Source: a virus
Virus record (IMG/VR): IMGVR_UViG_3300028920_000022
Span: 124,001 to 188,000 of that record
Direction: 5' to 3' (one strand)
DNA length: 64,000 bases
Below the pieces are notes generated by a model that was not told where the DNA came from, searched no databases, and worked only from the letters and a program-made list of their open reading frames with translations. Shown here in pieces: positions 37,854-46,645 of the stretch; position 1 is the first letter of the stretch, and each line of letters starts with the position of its first letter. The translations under genes and the position numbers were made by a program.

Positions 37854-39341
37854 ATGGAAATTATTGCAAGGAAACGTTCCGAGGATCCAGCCCAGGAAAA
37901 GCTAAGGGAGCGCAAATCCCAATGGAACGCAGAGGTTAAAACCTTAATTGCACAACTTATTGCTTTTAAACGTGGATTAAATGGCAGAGGGGATCCTAGG
38001 GCAGGATTACCCCCGAGTAATATTAAAAACCCCTTTCCTAGTGAAATAGGTCAATACCTGGAAGAGATGGCAACGCGATATCAGAAAGTAATTACTGAAG
38101 CTAAACAAATTATATCTGAACAGTCTGATTATAGTCAAAAACGTCGCAAAGGAAAGAAAGAGATGCCTTTTCCGGTTGCGGCAAGCGTTGAGAATGAAAT
38201 AGAAAAACAGGCGTCTTGGTGGGGAAGTAGAGCCTGGACATGGTTCACTCAGTATCCTATACTGGGTGGAAAAGATGCAGACAGGGATCGGATAGCCTTG
38301 TTACATACTGCTACGGCTTTGATTGATTATATTGATGAAACCGAGGAAGATTTATCTAAAGGCGGTGATGACGCAATACCTTCTGCTGTATATAAATTAT
38401 TAGCAATGCATCGTGTATTTGATATGCGGTTTATTAAGATATTTAACCGCATGATGGTTCGTCATACTCAGGTAGCTGAAGAAAAAGCCCCTACTGAAGC
38501 ACCAGTTTCGCCTGAAGCAGAACCGGAAAGCTATTTTTCTCCACCAGTACCGGATGAACCTAAGGAAGCACTGAGGATATTGGAAGATTTGTTGCTGATT
38601 GATATACATCACGTTAAGAAACTGTTAGATATTGTGAAGCAGTTGAAAAAAGTGTCGCCGGAAGAATACAAGGGTTTGTATCGAGACTATGAATTGATCG
38701 TGAAACTAGGAGGAGAAACTAGAGCACGATTGCGAGTAGCTCAAAGAAGCCCGGATGATACAGAAGAGCTGGCTTCGGCAATGTCTCTTTATAAAGATGT
38801 ATTAATTCGGTACAATAAAGTGTTAAATATATTTAAACGGGCATTGGGAGTTAATGGAAATAGATTCAGAACTTTGTTGGAGCAAGCAGAAGAAACTTAT
38901 AAGAGGGAAATTTCTGCTATGTACGGTCCTGAAATAGAAAAATTAGCCCAGAAATCTCTTAAACGGTGGTGGCGCAGAACTCGGTTGGGTCTTTTCCCGC
39001 GCGAAGAAGACAGAATGAAACGAGATGTTTTGTTGAAGACCCAGGAATTAACTCGTTTATTGAATCATATGCAGGATTTGTTAGAAGAAAAGTATACAAC
39101 AGCTGCCCAAGTGTGGCAACATGTTGCTGATTCGTCCGAATTATTAGCTGAAGTATTTGGGATGATATTAAATCTTTCTGAATACCATAATGCAATGGAA
39201 GCTGATAAGAAATTAAAGAAGACCAAACAACCATCCACAAAAATTGATCGAGATAACCGCATTAAATTAACAAAGTGCCAGAAATATTATAAAGATTTGA
39301 GTAATTTCTTGCAACGAACCATGGGTTCCGCTGAGCAATAA
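37854..39341 (+). CDS. large hypothetical helical protein (possible structural)
   Basis: A 495-residue mostly helical protein. The N-terminal domain ends in SWWGSRAWTWFTQYPILGG. A proline/glutamate hinge (EEKAPTEAPVSPEAEPE) is at about residues 216-240. The C-terminal domain contains EIEKLAQKSLKRWWRRTRLG. The Trp-rich helices and hinge suggest a multi-domain virion or membrane-interacting protein. No family is recognised. TAATG overlap with the DUF192 gene. Confidence 0.65.
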   Translation: MEIIARKRSEDPAQEKLRERKSQWNAEVKTLIAQLIAFKRGLNGRGDPRAGLPPSNIKNPFPSEIGQYLEEMATRYQKVITEAKQIISEQSDYSQKRRKGKKEMPFPVAASVENEIEKQASWWGSRAWTWFTQYPILGGKDADRDRIALLHTATALIDYIDETEEDLSKGGDDAIPSAVYKLLAMHRVFDMRFIKIFNRMMVRHTQVAEEKAPTEAPVSPEAEPESYFSPPVPDEPKEALRILEDLLLIDIHHVKKLLDIVKQLKKVSPEEYKGLYRDYELIVKLGGETRARLRVAQRSPDDTEELASAMSLYKDVLIRYNKVLNIFKRALGVNGNRFRTLLEQAEETYKREISAMYGPEIEKLAQKSLKRWWRRTRLGLFPREEDRMKRDVLLKTQELTRLLNHMQDLLEEKYTTAAQVWQHVADSSELLAEVFGMILNLSEYHNAMEADKKLKKTKQPSTKIDRDNRIKLTKCQKYYKDLSNFLQRTMGSAEQ

Positions 39342-39733
39342 TGGACAAAGTAGTTTTTGGAAAACATGAATTACCTACTTTAGTAGCCATTACTGAAGAC
39401 GAACAAGTACAAGGATTAATGTATAAGAGTTGGCCGCCACCCATAATGAGTTTTCCCTTTAAACAATCTAAAGTTCGTAAGTTCTGGATGAGAAACACTA
39501 TTTCTCCGTTAGATATTATATTTTGCCGCGGCAACAAAGTTATTTCTATAATATCTGGAGAACCGTTATCATTAAAACAGGTAGGTCCAGATGAACCCTG
39601 CGATTTAGTTGTTGAATTACCAAAGGGTACAGCTGAGAATATAGGTATTACTGCAGGTAGCATTGTTAAATTGCAGCTATCAACAAACACATTAGCTAAG
39701 AAATATGCAAGTTTTTTGAGCCAAATGAAATAA
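39341..39733 (+). CDS. DUF192-family protein
   Basis: A 130-residue protein with the family core: QVQGLMYKSWPPP, then KFWMRNTISPLDIIFCRGNKV, and VVELPKGTAENIGITAGSIV. DUF192 proteins are small beta proteins of unknown function found in bacteria, archaea and some phages. The C-terminus LAKKYASFLSQMK resembles the LAK-type helix seen at the N-terminus of other proteins here, but at the opposite end. Confidence 0.8.
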   Translation: MDKVVFGKHELPTLVAITEDEQVQGLMYKSWPPPIMSFPFKQSKVRKFWMRNTISPLDIIFCRGNKVISIISGEPLSLKQVGPDEPCDLVVELPKGTAENIGITAGSIVKLQLSTNTLAKKYASFLSQMK

Positions 39734-39742
39734 TTATCTTGC

Positions 39743-39771
39743 TTGACAAGTGCCCGAACTTACGATAGATT
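39743..39771 (+). promoter_or_regulatory. sigma70 promoter at a start codon (leaderless)
   Basis: TTGACA (39743-39748), a 17-base spacer, and TAGATT (39766-39771). ATG 39779 is 8 bases after the -10, so the transcript is predicted to begin at the start codon. Confidence 0.75.
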
Positions 39772-39778
39772 GCTGTAC

Positions 39779-40156
39779 ATGACTACTCTAGCGAAGTGTT
39801 TTGGTGCGCTTGTTGCATCAGGCAACGGGTTTCAGTGCGACAATTTGCGGGTTCTACTCAGACAGAATCTGTTACTTACTGACAGGTTTACTGGGCAATC
39901 TCGTGTATGGTTACATAAGTTTGGTAGGAAACAATTTCCTAATTCACATAGACTTCTTCGTACAGAAATTGCAGAAGAAATAGATATTTTATACGAAGAT
40001 GTACCTACAGTTTTATTACAAAAGCGTATGGATCATGGGGCGGTTTTTACTCACGATCCAGTTTGGCAAAAAGAAATTGAATCTTGGCATTTCTCAGATA
40101 TTTTAGAAGATGCGATGAGAAAAGGAAAATGGAACGGAACAGTTGGATCTTCTTGA
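39779..40156 (+). CDS. hypothetical protein from a predicted leaderless message
   Basis: A 125-residue protein from ATG 39779; upstream in-frame codons lie within the promoter. It contains LLTDRFTGQSRVWLHKFGRK and an acidic C-terminal part. The -35 box of the following gene covers its stop codon. Unrecognised. Confidence 0.7.
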   Translation: MTTLAKCFGALVASGNGFQCDNLRVLLRQNLLLTDRFTGQSRVWLHKFGRKQFPNSHRLLRTEIAEEIDILYEDVPTVLLQKRMDHGAVFTHDPVWQKEIESWHFSDILEDAMRKGKWNGTVGSS

Positions 40157-40181
40157 CAAAAAGCTATCGTTCGGTTATTGT
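40153..40181 (+). promoter_or_regulatory. sigma70 promoter at a start codon (leaderless)
   Basis: TTGACA (40153-40158), a 17-base spacer, and TATTGT (40176-40181). ATG 40188 is 7 bases after the -10. The -35 overlaps the TGA of the upstream gene. Confidence 0.65.
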
Positions 40182-40187
40182 TGCAGC

Positions 40188-41207
40188 ATGAATGAAGATA
40201 TCAACAAACTGAACGAAGTTCTGGTGGGTTATAAGATCAACGCTAGTTGTGTTGCCGTTAATCGGCACCGCAATTTAGCCATGTATGATATTAAACTTAA
40301 TCCGGGATGTAGGATTCGTAAGCTTGAGCTGTATGCTCGTGAGATTGCGCTGGCACTGAAAAGTAAAAACCCTACTGTAAGGGAAGTTCCTACGGAAGGA
40401 ATTGTTAGATTTACGGTTGCCGAACGTGACCCAGAGGTGTTACCATTTGAATCGCTGGCTGAAGGACCTCGACCTGCTGGTGTTTTGCCTTTGCTTCTAG
40501 GGGAGACCGAAACAGGCGAGAAGCTGTGGATTAAAATGGAAAAAAATCCACATCTACTTGTGGCAGGTGAAACCGGTTCGGGTAAAACTACCGTACTTCA
40601 CACGATTATTGCAAACGTTATTGGTCGTGAGGATGTGTGGCTCTATTTAATTGATCCGAAGAATGGGTTGGAGTTTGGAATCTACGAAAACAAAGCCTAC
40701 AAAATTGCATACGATTACGATGCGGCTTTGGATATGTTGGACGATATTCGTTTTAACATGGATATGCGTGGTAAATTCCTAAATGAAATTGGTAAGCGGA
40801 GTATTGAAGACGATCCTTCGATACTTCCTCCGGTTCTTGTAGTGATTGACGAGATTGCTGCTTTGATGTTGTGGGATTCTGATAAAAAGAACCCACAAAA
40901 AGGAAGTTTTGAAAGAAAACTGGTAGATATTGCCCAGCGATCCCGTTCGTCTGGCATTTACATTGTTTTGGCGACGCAGCGCCCATCTACGGACGTGGTA
41001 ACTGGGCTAATAAAAGCTAATTTTCCTGCTCGGATTGCATGCAGAGTCAGTTCTTCTGTGGATTCTAAGGTCATTTTGGATCAGACTGGAGCCGAAAACC
41101 TTACACCCAGAAGCCATGCTATAATTAGCAGTCCTGAATTATTTGCAACATTTAAAGTTGCTTATACTACAGCAGAAGACAACGTCAAGAGAACTCTATC
41201 TGTATAA
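40188..41207 (+). CDS. FtsK/SpoIIIE-like DNA translocase ATPase
   Basis: A 339-residue protein from ATG 40188. The Walker A is AGETGSGKTT (about residues 126-135) and the Walker B is VLVVIDEIAAL (about 216-226). They are followed by the FtsK signature ATQRPSTDVVTGLIKANFPA and RVSSSVDSKVILDQTGAE. There is no N-terminal membrane domain and no gamma-type winged helix at the end, so it is a soluble motor core. Possible roles are moving phage DNA or resolving concatemers. Confidence 0.9.
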   Translation: MNEDINKLNEVLVGYKINASCVAVNRHRNLAMYDIKLNPGCRIRKLELYAREIALALKSKNPTVREVPTEGIVRFTVAERDPEVLPFESLAEGPRPAGVLPLLLGETETGEKLWIKMEKNPHLLVAGETGSGKTTVLHTIIANVIGREDVWLYLIDPKNGLEFGIYENKAYKIAYDYDAALDMLDDIRFNMDMRGKFLNEIGKRSIEDDPSILPPVLVVIDEIAALMLWDSDKKNPQKGSFERKLVDIAQRSRSSGIYIVLATQRPSTDVVTGLIKANFPARIACRVSSSVDSKVILDQTGAENLTPRSHAIISSPELFATFKVAYTTAEDNVKRTLSV

Positions 41208-41249
41208 TTAGCAGTTTCGTTGTCGAGAGGGTCACGGTTTTCTAACCCA

Positions 41250-41281
41250 AGCTTAGGCGAAAATACATTTGAACCTAAGCT
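41250..41281 (+). promoter_or_regulatory. perfect 8-bp hairpin before a ribosome site
   Basis: AGCTTAGG (41250-41257) and CCTAAGCT (41274-41281) enclose a 16-base loop. The CAGGGAGC ribosome site of the 41294 gene begins immediately afterwards. It may control translation or bind a regulator. Confidence 0.55.
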
Positions 41282-41293
41282 CAGGGAGCTTGA

Positions 41294-42811
41294 ATGCAAG
41301 AAACGTCCACGATAGTTGAACAAATAAATGAAATTGCGCAAATTTTACAAGAGGAAGATTTAGATGAGTGGGTAGTACCACAACTGTTAGAGTTTTATTC
41401 TAGTAGAATAAACAGCTTAGCAATAAAAGCCTACGGACCTTCTGCTATTAATAGTGAAGGTCCCTCTCTTGCTCAGCTAGCCTTTAAAGAGCGTGCAAAA
41501 TCTGAGTTGCGTTCTGCTGTTTATACTTTTATTTTCAAATCTGAGCATTGGCGCAATGGTAGAGATATTAATACATATCTTTTAACTTGTTTAAATCGTT
41601 TGGCTGATAGAATTCGGTGGGATACTGATAGTATTAGAAAAACAAACACTCCCGTATGTCCAGCCGCCAAATATCTTCAAAGAAAAGAATTTTTAGTTCA
41701 AGAAGGAAGGTTGTTGCGGTCACAATTTTGTGTGGAAGAGTTGGAAAGAGCTACAGATGAAATAAAAAATCTGCGTAACAAAGAGGAGAAGACAGAACTA
41801 GATCATCAAATGTTATTAAAACTTGAGCTGCGTTCGCGTTTGTTTCGGGCATTTTCTTTACATTCTCGCAAAGGATATCGTTGTCCTGATTGTTTTAGAT
41901 TTATTCCTGAATCATGGAATGGTCCTAATGGTATTTCTTGTCCGTATGATGATTGTATGTTTGGTGGTGACATAAACAGCCTTGAGAGAATGGCACACCC
42001 CGTTGGGCTTACTCAGAGAACTGATCTTAGCCTGCAAACACCAATGTCCGATTCAGAAAGAGACAGCAAACAGATACAGGATACGTTTGTGGCAGAAGTA
42101 ATCGATGCGGATACGCGAATGGAAGTAAATGAAAACTTCAATGAAGAGTTTCGAGTATTAACTGACGTTATTGATGAGCAGGTAAATTCTATTAAACGAA
42201 CAAACTCTGCCGGAACATTGGTACAGAAGCTTCGTATGTACGAAGCATACAAAAATATGTTAAATAAATATCCAGAAGATATGGTGTCGTATTTGGTGCA
42301 CCGCAAGCAGAGTGCAGATTTTCCTATACAGTCTAGGATTTTTCAGGAATATGTTGGTTTAATGCAGGATACGTTGCCTTTTGAAATAAAGCGCGGGGAA
42401 GATACCTATGACGTATTATCTCTAACGGATCCTAATATTTCTTTATTCTTGGGCGTTTCTGAGTTTAATGCTACTGTTCGAAGCGATTTGACTATACCTA
42501 ACTGTACCACAGAAAGCTACATTGGAGGAAGAAAATTTAAAGATTATGGACCATGTTTTATTGGGATGATTATTGATGTTATTGATCGTAATGCTGGAGA
42601 ATCAATCAAGGACAAGATTAAAGAATATAGTTTTGTGCAGATCAAAATGCATGAAACTGTTGTGCCTGGAACACCAGTAAAAGTTACACATTATCGTATC
42701 CCGTCTCATTATGAGATGGGGAATCTCGTGTATCTTCAACGTGTGAGAAAAAAGATAGTAGACAAGGTTTACTATTTGATGCATGGCGAAAAGCGCGTGC
42801 CGGGAAATTAA
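41294..42811 (+). CDS. large hypothetical protein with zinc motif
   Basis: A 505-residue protein. The N-terminal 200 residues are helical, with ELRSAVYTFIFKSEHWRNGR and NTYLLTCLNRLADRIRW. A zinc ribbon (CPDCFRFIP ... CPYDDC) is at about residues 200-225. The C-terminal half is alpha/beta with aromatic/basic clusters. The helical region plus zinc finger would suit a nucleic-acid-binding or transcription-related protein. I see no convincing sigma or polymerase motif and leave the function open. Confidence 0.65.
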   Translation: MQETSTIVEQINEIAQILQEEDLDEWVVPQLLEFYSSRINSLAIKAYGPSAINSEGPSLAQLAFKERAKSELRSAVYTFIFKSEHWRNGRDINTYLLTCLNRLADRIRWDTDSIRKTNTPVCPAAKYLQRKEFLVQEGRLLRSQFCVEELERATDEIKNLRNKEEKTELDHQMLLKLELRSRLFRAFSLHSRKGYRCPDCFRFIPESWNGPNGISCPYDDCMFGGDINSLERMAHPVGLTQRTDLSLQTPMSDSERDSKQIQDTFVAEVIDADTRMEVNENFNEEFRVLTDVIDEQVNSIKRTNSAGTLVQKLRMYEAYKNMLNKYPEDMVSYLVHRKQSADFPIQSRIFQEYVGLMQDTLPFEIKRGEDTYDVLSLTDPNISLFLGVSEFNATVRSDLTIPNCTTESYIGGRKFKDYGPCFIGMIIDVIDRNAGESIKDKIKEYSFVQIKMHETVVPGTPVKVTHYRIPSHYEMGNLVYLQRVRKKIVDKVYYLMHGEKRVPGN

Positions 42812-42885
42812 TGTATATTCAACCAATGTCCCTACCAAATGGGTTAATATTTTCTCTTAATTTTCCGTATGCGCCACGAAGAGTC

Positions 42886-42915
42886 TTGATTTGCGCATAG
42901 CTTTTGTGGTATGAT
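42886..42915 (+). promoter_or_regulatory. sigma70-like promoter at a start codon (leaderless)
   Basis: TTGATT (42886-42891), an 18-base spacer, and TATGAT (42910-42915), with TGG before the -10 (extended -10). ATG 42922 is 7 bases after the -10 box. It lies in a 110-base gap with no other gene. Confidence 0.65.
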
Positions 42916-42921
42916 TGCGTC

Positions 42922-44391
42922 ATGAAAATTAGAAACATACGTTTAGGTTTTGCTACCAACAGTTCTAGTAGCCATAGCATTGTTGTAATTAATGGTGGGG
43001 TTAGCACTTCTAATAGCAATGAACAAGATTTTGGTTGGGATAATTTTACTCTCGGCTCGTATAAATCAAAACTAGAATATCTAGGGCAAATATTAAAAGA
43101 ATCATTTTGTCGTTGGAATTCTTTAGGAAGTAAAGAAGCGGCGCTTCTAGCTAGTAGCTGGTTAGGTATTGATGTAGATCCGAATGGATATATTGATCAT
43201 CAAAGTATGTGGGTGATACCACGTGATTATAAAATTGACTCTTATTGGGGCGCGGGACATATGCCAAGCCGTGAGTTGGTTGAGGCGATGAAATGTGAAT
43301 TACACCGAAAAGATATAGTTATTTTAGGTGGTAATGATAATAGCGACGGACACCCGTTAGCGGATAACGATCTTGCTCCTGCTTTTGCAGGGTTTGATAG
43401 AGATTATTATCGTGGAGAGTGTATAGTAAGGCATGATGAAACGTATGATTATTGGACCATGTTTGATCACACTTCAGGAAATAAAGTAAGATTCAACTTT
43501 ACTGAGAATAGTATTACCAGAGCTGAAGCTCCTGAATTAGTGGATATAAAAATTACTGATAAATGTACCAGGAATTGTAAGTTTTGTTATCAGGATTCTA
43601 AAGTGGATGGTAAACATGCGGACATGTCAGTTATTAGAGAAATTATTAAAACCCTGCATGAAGTGAAGGTATTTGAAGTGGCTCTTGGTGGTGGAGAACC
43701 CACAGAACACCCAGAGTTTATAGCTATATTAAAGAGTTTTAATTCGGTGGGAATTGTTCCTAATTTTTCTACGCGCAATGTAAAATGGGTAAAAGACAAC
43801 ATAGAGGAATTACGTGATGCTGGTGTAGGCGGAATAGGTATTAGTGTTGATAATGTTGAAGATGTAAAACGTGTTCTTTTCCACCTACAGGATGTGAATA
43901 AATTAAATTCACAAGGAGAACATAAACCTTCTATTGTGTTGCATCACGTAGTAGGGGTTGCTCCTGAAAAAGAGTTTGTAGAAATATTAGAATTGGCTCA
44001 AAAGGTTGGATATAGACCATGGGGAGCTAGCGGATGGGCAAATAATCCCTTGCTCCTTTTGGGTTATAAAACTACCGGACGAGGTGGGCAATTTGTTCCG
44101 CATCAGTTTGATGTAATAAAGTTGCTCAAAAATCTTAAGAAAGAACAAGGGTACAACATTGGTGTAGATACGGCGTTTATTGATCAACATAAAGATGAAT
44201 TGTCTAAGCTTACCGATCCGATTTATTGGACAGCAGGCGAAGGTAACTTTTCATTTTATATGGACGCTGTGAACCATAAAATGGGCAACTCTTCATACGA
44301 TCCCTGCCTAATTTCTCTTGCTTTGGGAGATGAATTTAAGGAAATCTATGCGCTAACTCCTGAAGAGAGAATCATTAAAGAGATTGTATGA
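42922..44391 (+). CDS. radical SAM enzyme with IIKEIV tail
   Basis: A 489-residue protein. The N-terminal domain starts LGFATNSSSSHSIVV, a serine-rich motif I associate with phage radical SAM proteins. The radical SAM core has C215-x3-C219-x2-C222 (CTRNCKFCYQ) and ALGGGEPTEHPEF (GGE motif). Such enzymes make a 5'-deoxyadenosyl radical from SAM; the substrate is unknown. It ends EERIIKEIV, the longest protein with the tail. ATGA-coupled to RNase HII. Confidence 0.85.
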   Translation: MKIRNIRLGFATNSSSSHSIVVINGGVSTSNSNEQDFGWDNFTLGSYKSKLEYLGQILKESFCRWNSLGSKEAALLASSWLGIDVDPNGYIDHQSMWVIPRDYKIDSYWGAGHMPSRELVEAMKCELHRKDIVILGGNDNSDGHPLADNDLAPAFAGFDRDYYRGECIVRHDETYDYWTMFDHTSGNKVRFNFTENSITRAEAPELVDIKITDKCTRNCKFCYQDSKVDGKHADMSVIREIIKTLHEVKVFEVALGGGEPTEHPEFIAILKSFNSVGIVPNFSTRNVKWVKDNIEELRDAGVGGIGISVDNVEDVKRVLFHLQDVNKLNSQGEHKPSIVLHHVVGVAPEKEFVEILELAQKVGYRPWGASGWANNPLLLLGYKTTGRGGQFVPHQFDVIKLLKNLKKEQGYNIGVDTAFIDQHKDELSKLTDPIYWTAGEGNFSFYMDAVNHKMGNSSYDPCLISLALGDEFKEIYALTPEERIIKEIV

Positions 44392-45011
44392 TTGGGGACA
44401 TAGATAAACAATATTGGGCTAAAGGCAAATCTGTTGTTGGTTTCGATGAAGCCGGCAGGGGACCAATAGCAGGAGATATGTTTCTATCTTTGGTGGAATT
44501 ATATCCTTTAGAAGAGTTTCCGTTTGAATTAAAAGATTCGAAAGGATATAAAGATAATAAAAGATTAGAAATAGAACAGAAAATTATAGAAGCAAACGTA
44601 GTAAAAAATTATACTCTTTCTTCTGTAACTGTGGAAGAAATAAATACCGGGATGAATTTGAATCGTTTATTGCACCATGCTGTTTGTAATAAAATTATGC
44701 AGTTGATTGCCGGTGGACTTCAGATGCAGAACATGATATTGTTAGTGGACGGAAATCAACCCATTAAAGGATTACAAGATTCTCTGCAACATGTTCAACC
44801 AAAGCTAGATACATTGAGTTGGTCATGTGCTGTTGCTTCAATATTTGCGAAGAATGCTCAGGTGCGATCGATGCATGAATTGGACAAGAAGTATCCGGAA
44901 TATGGGTTTACATCTCACAAGGGATATGCTAAAGAGAAGCACTACGAAGCTATAAAAACATATGGGACATGCGAAGCTCATAGGGTAGGGTGGATTCATG
45001 CGAAGACTTGA
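44388..45011 (+). CDS. rnhB: ribonuclease HII
   Basis: A 207-residue protein. VVGFDEAGRGPIAGD (D20, E21), LLVDGN (Asp near 120) and SCAVASIFAKNAQVR with a following acidic residue form the RNase HII active site. The end YGFTSHKGYAKEKHYEAI is also typical. It cuts the RNA strand at RNA-DNA junctions, including misincorporated ribonucleotides and primers. Complete. Confidence 0.9.
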   Translation: MIGDIDKQYWAKGKSVVGFDEAGRGPIAGDMFLSLVELYPLEEFPFELKDSKGYKDNKRLEIEQKIIEANVVKNYTLSSVTVEEINTGMNLNRLLHHAVCNKIMQLIAGGLQMQNMILLVDGNQPIKGLQDSLQHVQPKLDTLSWSCAVASIFAKNAQVRSMHELDKKYPEYGFTSHKGYAKEKHYEAIKTYGTCEAHRVGWIHAKT

Positions 45012-45864
45012 TAAACTTGAGCAGGAACTGGATGATGCCATTGAGTCCAGGGAAATATTGTATGAACAGTTAGTTGAAGCCAGGCTTAAGCTACATTGTC
45101 TACAGAAACAGGCGAAGCTATGTGTTATATCGTGTGATGGCACGTCAGACGATGATAATGAGCCGGCTACGCTTGTCGCGCGTACCGTTGACCGCTTGAC
45201 TGCTGAGGTAGAGCGGATGCGTCCGGTGGTCGAAATAGTAGGACAAATGGTCGATCATCCGGAGCCCGATGAATGGGTAGCTCCACACCGTGGTCTTGCC
45301 ACCGCGTATGCGGCTTTCCGCGCCGCTGCCCCGAAGACCAAGCAACCGGAGCCGTGCGTGGACGACGATCAGCGCTGGTCTTTCGTTGTCGAATGCACGG
45401 GCGAGGACGGCGGGCAACTTGTGTCCAGCACATGCACCGGCAAGGTTCCCGAATCGTTTCTGGCACTGCGCGAGGTGGCACTATCGCTCGGCGAGGCGGA
45501 GTATTGTCCGTGTACAAAGCACGTGGACGCGGACACCGGCAAGCGCACCACGGACGATCCGAAGCAACCGGAGGCGGACGGGGAGGAGAAGTGCCCCACG
45601 GGGACTGCAGAACTTTCTTGGGTATGCATTCCTGGCACGGACGATTGGTTTTGTATTTTGGGAGACAAAGTTATAGCACAAGCAAGCCCTCCGCATGTAC
45701 AGACCTGTGGAGCCTGTGGACATAAACCCAAGAGCGAATGGGTATTAGTTTTGTACGAACAAGATGGGACTGTTGCGGAAAGCATGAAAGAAACTCCAGA
45801 TTTAGAATATGTGAAATATGCGGTTGGATTGTTTGCCGAAGAGGAATATGGAATCAGAAATTGA
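44998..45864 (+). CDS. hypothetical protein with GC-rich inserted middle
   Basis: A 288-residue protein. Residues 1-50 are a coiled coil (LDKLEQELDDAIESREILYE) in AT-rich DNA. Residues about 55-200 are encoded by strongly GC-rich DNA with different codon use. The last 90 residues return to AT-rich DNA (CGACGHKP zinc pair, EWVLVLYEQDG). The reading frame is continuous across both junctions. It looks like an in-frame insertion or chimeric gene. No function is recognised. Confidence 0.65.
   Translation: MRRLDKLEQELDDAIESREILYEQLVEARLKLHCLQKQAKLCVISCDGTSDDDNEPATLVARTVDRLTAEVERMRPVVEIVGQMVDHPEPDEWVAPHRGLATAYAAFRAAAPKTKQPEPCVDDDQRWSFVVECTGEDGGQLVSSTCTGKVPESFLALREVALSLGEAEYCPCTKHVDADTGKRTTDDPKQPEADGEEKCPTGTAELSWVCIPGTDDWFCILGDKVIAQASPPHVQTCGACGHKPKSEWVLVLYEQDGTVAESMKETPDLEYVKYAVGLFAEEEYGIRN
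45160..45602. other. GC-rich island inside a gene
   Basis: About 440 bases of G/C-dominated sequence with sharp edges in an AT-rich genome, entirely inside the 44998-45864 frame. The composition matches no neighbour and suggests recent acquisition from a GC-rich source. It also creates several long spurious open frames on both strands. Confidence 0.8.
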
Positions 45865-46156
45865 AGTCTATTCGCTCGTCATGGAGGATCTTCATCCCCA
45901 CCCTATTCATGGTGGAGGATCATATTGTAGATTGTTCAGTACAAAAGAGAAAGCCATTAAGTGTGCGTGCGAATGGATTAAAGAATATATCGAAAACATG
46001 GACGAAGACATGATCGAGGTGTATTACGAATCAGGCGATTTGGATGAAGTGTTGGCACTTATTGCAAAAGAGAATTATACGTTAGCATACGATAAATATT
46101 CTGGATTTGCTGATTACGATGCTTGTCCTCAAGTACATAAAGAGCGAGTGATTTAA
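45848..46156 (+). CDS. hypothetical acidic protein
   Basis: A 102-residue protein from ATG 45848 (GAGGAAT just upstream, 17-base overlap). It contains HPHPIHGGGSYCRLFSTKEK and EWIKEYIENMDEDMIEVYYE. Very acidic C-terminal half. Unrecognised. Confidence 0.65.
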   Translation: MESEIEVYSLVMEDLHPHPIHGGGSYCRLFSTKEKAIKCACEWIKEYIENMDEDMIEVYYESGDLDEVLALIAKENYTLAYDKYSGFADYDACPQVHKERVI

Positions 46157-46170
46157 CTAGGAGAATAAAA

Positions 46171-46461
46171 ATGAAAACAGGTTGTTATATTTTATATGTT
46201 CCAGCAATGATTCTTTCAACTCTATTGTATGCTTATGTGTTTAGTAGTTTGTGGGGGTGGTATATGGTGGGATTTTGTGATCTTCAGCCGATGAGCATTA
46301 AAGTAGCAGTCGGTATATCTATTTTAGTTGATATACTTATTACTAGTCATGTTGCTTATGTAACTATGTTCGCGGAAAAAAAGCTAGACTTTAGCTATCA
46401 AGTAAGACACGCTGTTTCCAGAATGTTTGCAATTCCGTTAATATTTTTGTTTGTCGGATGA
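46171..46461 (+). CDS. three-TM membrane protein
   Basis: A 96-residue protein with hydrophobic segments at about residues 6-28, 41-66 and 82-95, and an AGGAGAAT ribosome site. It is followed by another small membrane protein (46493). Possibly an envelope-modifying or lysis-related pair; no motif decides. Confidence 0.7.
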   Translation: MKTGCYILYVPAMILSTLLYAYVFSSLWGWYMVGFCDLQPMSIKVAVGISILVDILITSHVAYVTMFAEKKLDFSYQVRHAVSRMFAIPLIFLFVG

Positions 46462-46492
46462 TTGATGTTATTTTTCGTATAAGGAAAAACCA

Positions 46493-46645
46493 ATGATCGA
46501 TACACTAATAATTGTAAGTACGTCGGTTGTATTGAGCCTATTTTTACTTTGGTTTGGTAAAGTGACTGGCTTTGACGGATGGATGCGACGTATAATTAGG
46601 CGGGCAGCTACGGACGCCTATCTAGGAAAAAAAGATGGAAAATAA
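46493..46645 (+). CDS. 50-residue single-TM protein
   Basis: ATG 46493 to TAA 46643, with AAGGAAAAA as ribosome site. A hydrophobic N-terminal segment (LIIVSTSVVLSLFLLWFG) is followed by a basic tail (WMRRIIRRAATDAYLGKKDG). Overlaps the next gene by 11 bases. Confidence 0.65.
   Translation: MIDTLIIVSTSVVLSLFLLWFGKVTGFDGWMRRIIRRAATDAYLGKKDGK

Noticed and set aside
41294-42811. Sigma factor or RNA polymerase subunit
   Set aside because: The helical N-terminus and zinc motif are suggestive, but no sigma region 2/4 or polymerase catalytic motif is recognisable.
45273-45785. Several long overlapping frames on both strands at 45.2-45.8 kb
   Set aside because: They exist because the GC-rich block has few stop codons. 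Only the 44998-45864 frame joins the flanks and keeps the operon overlaps.
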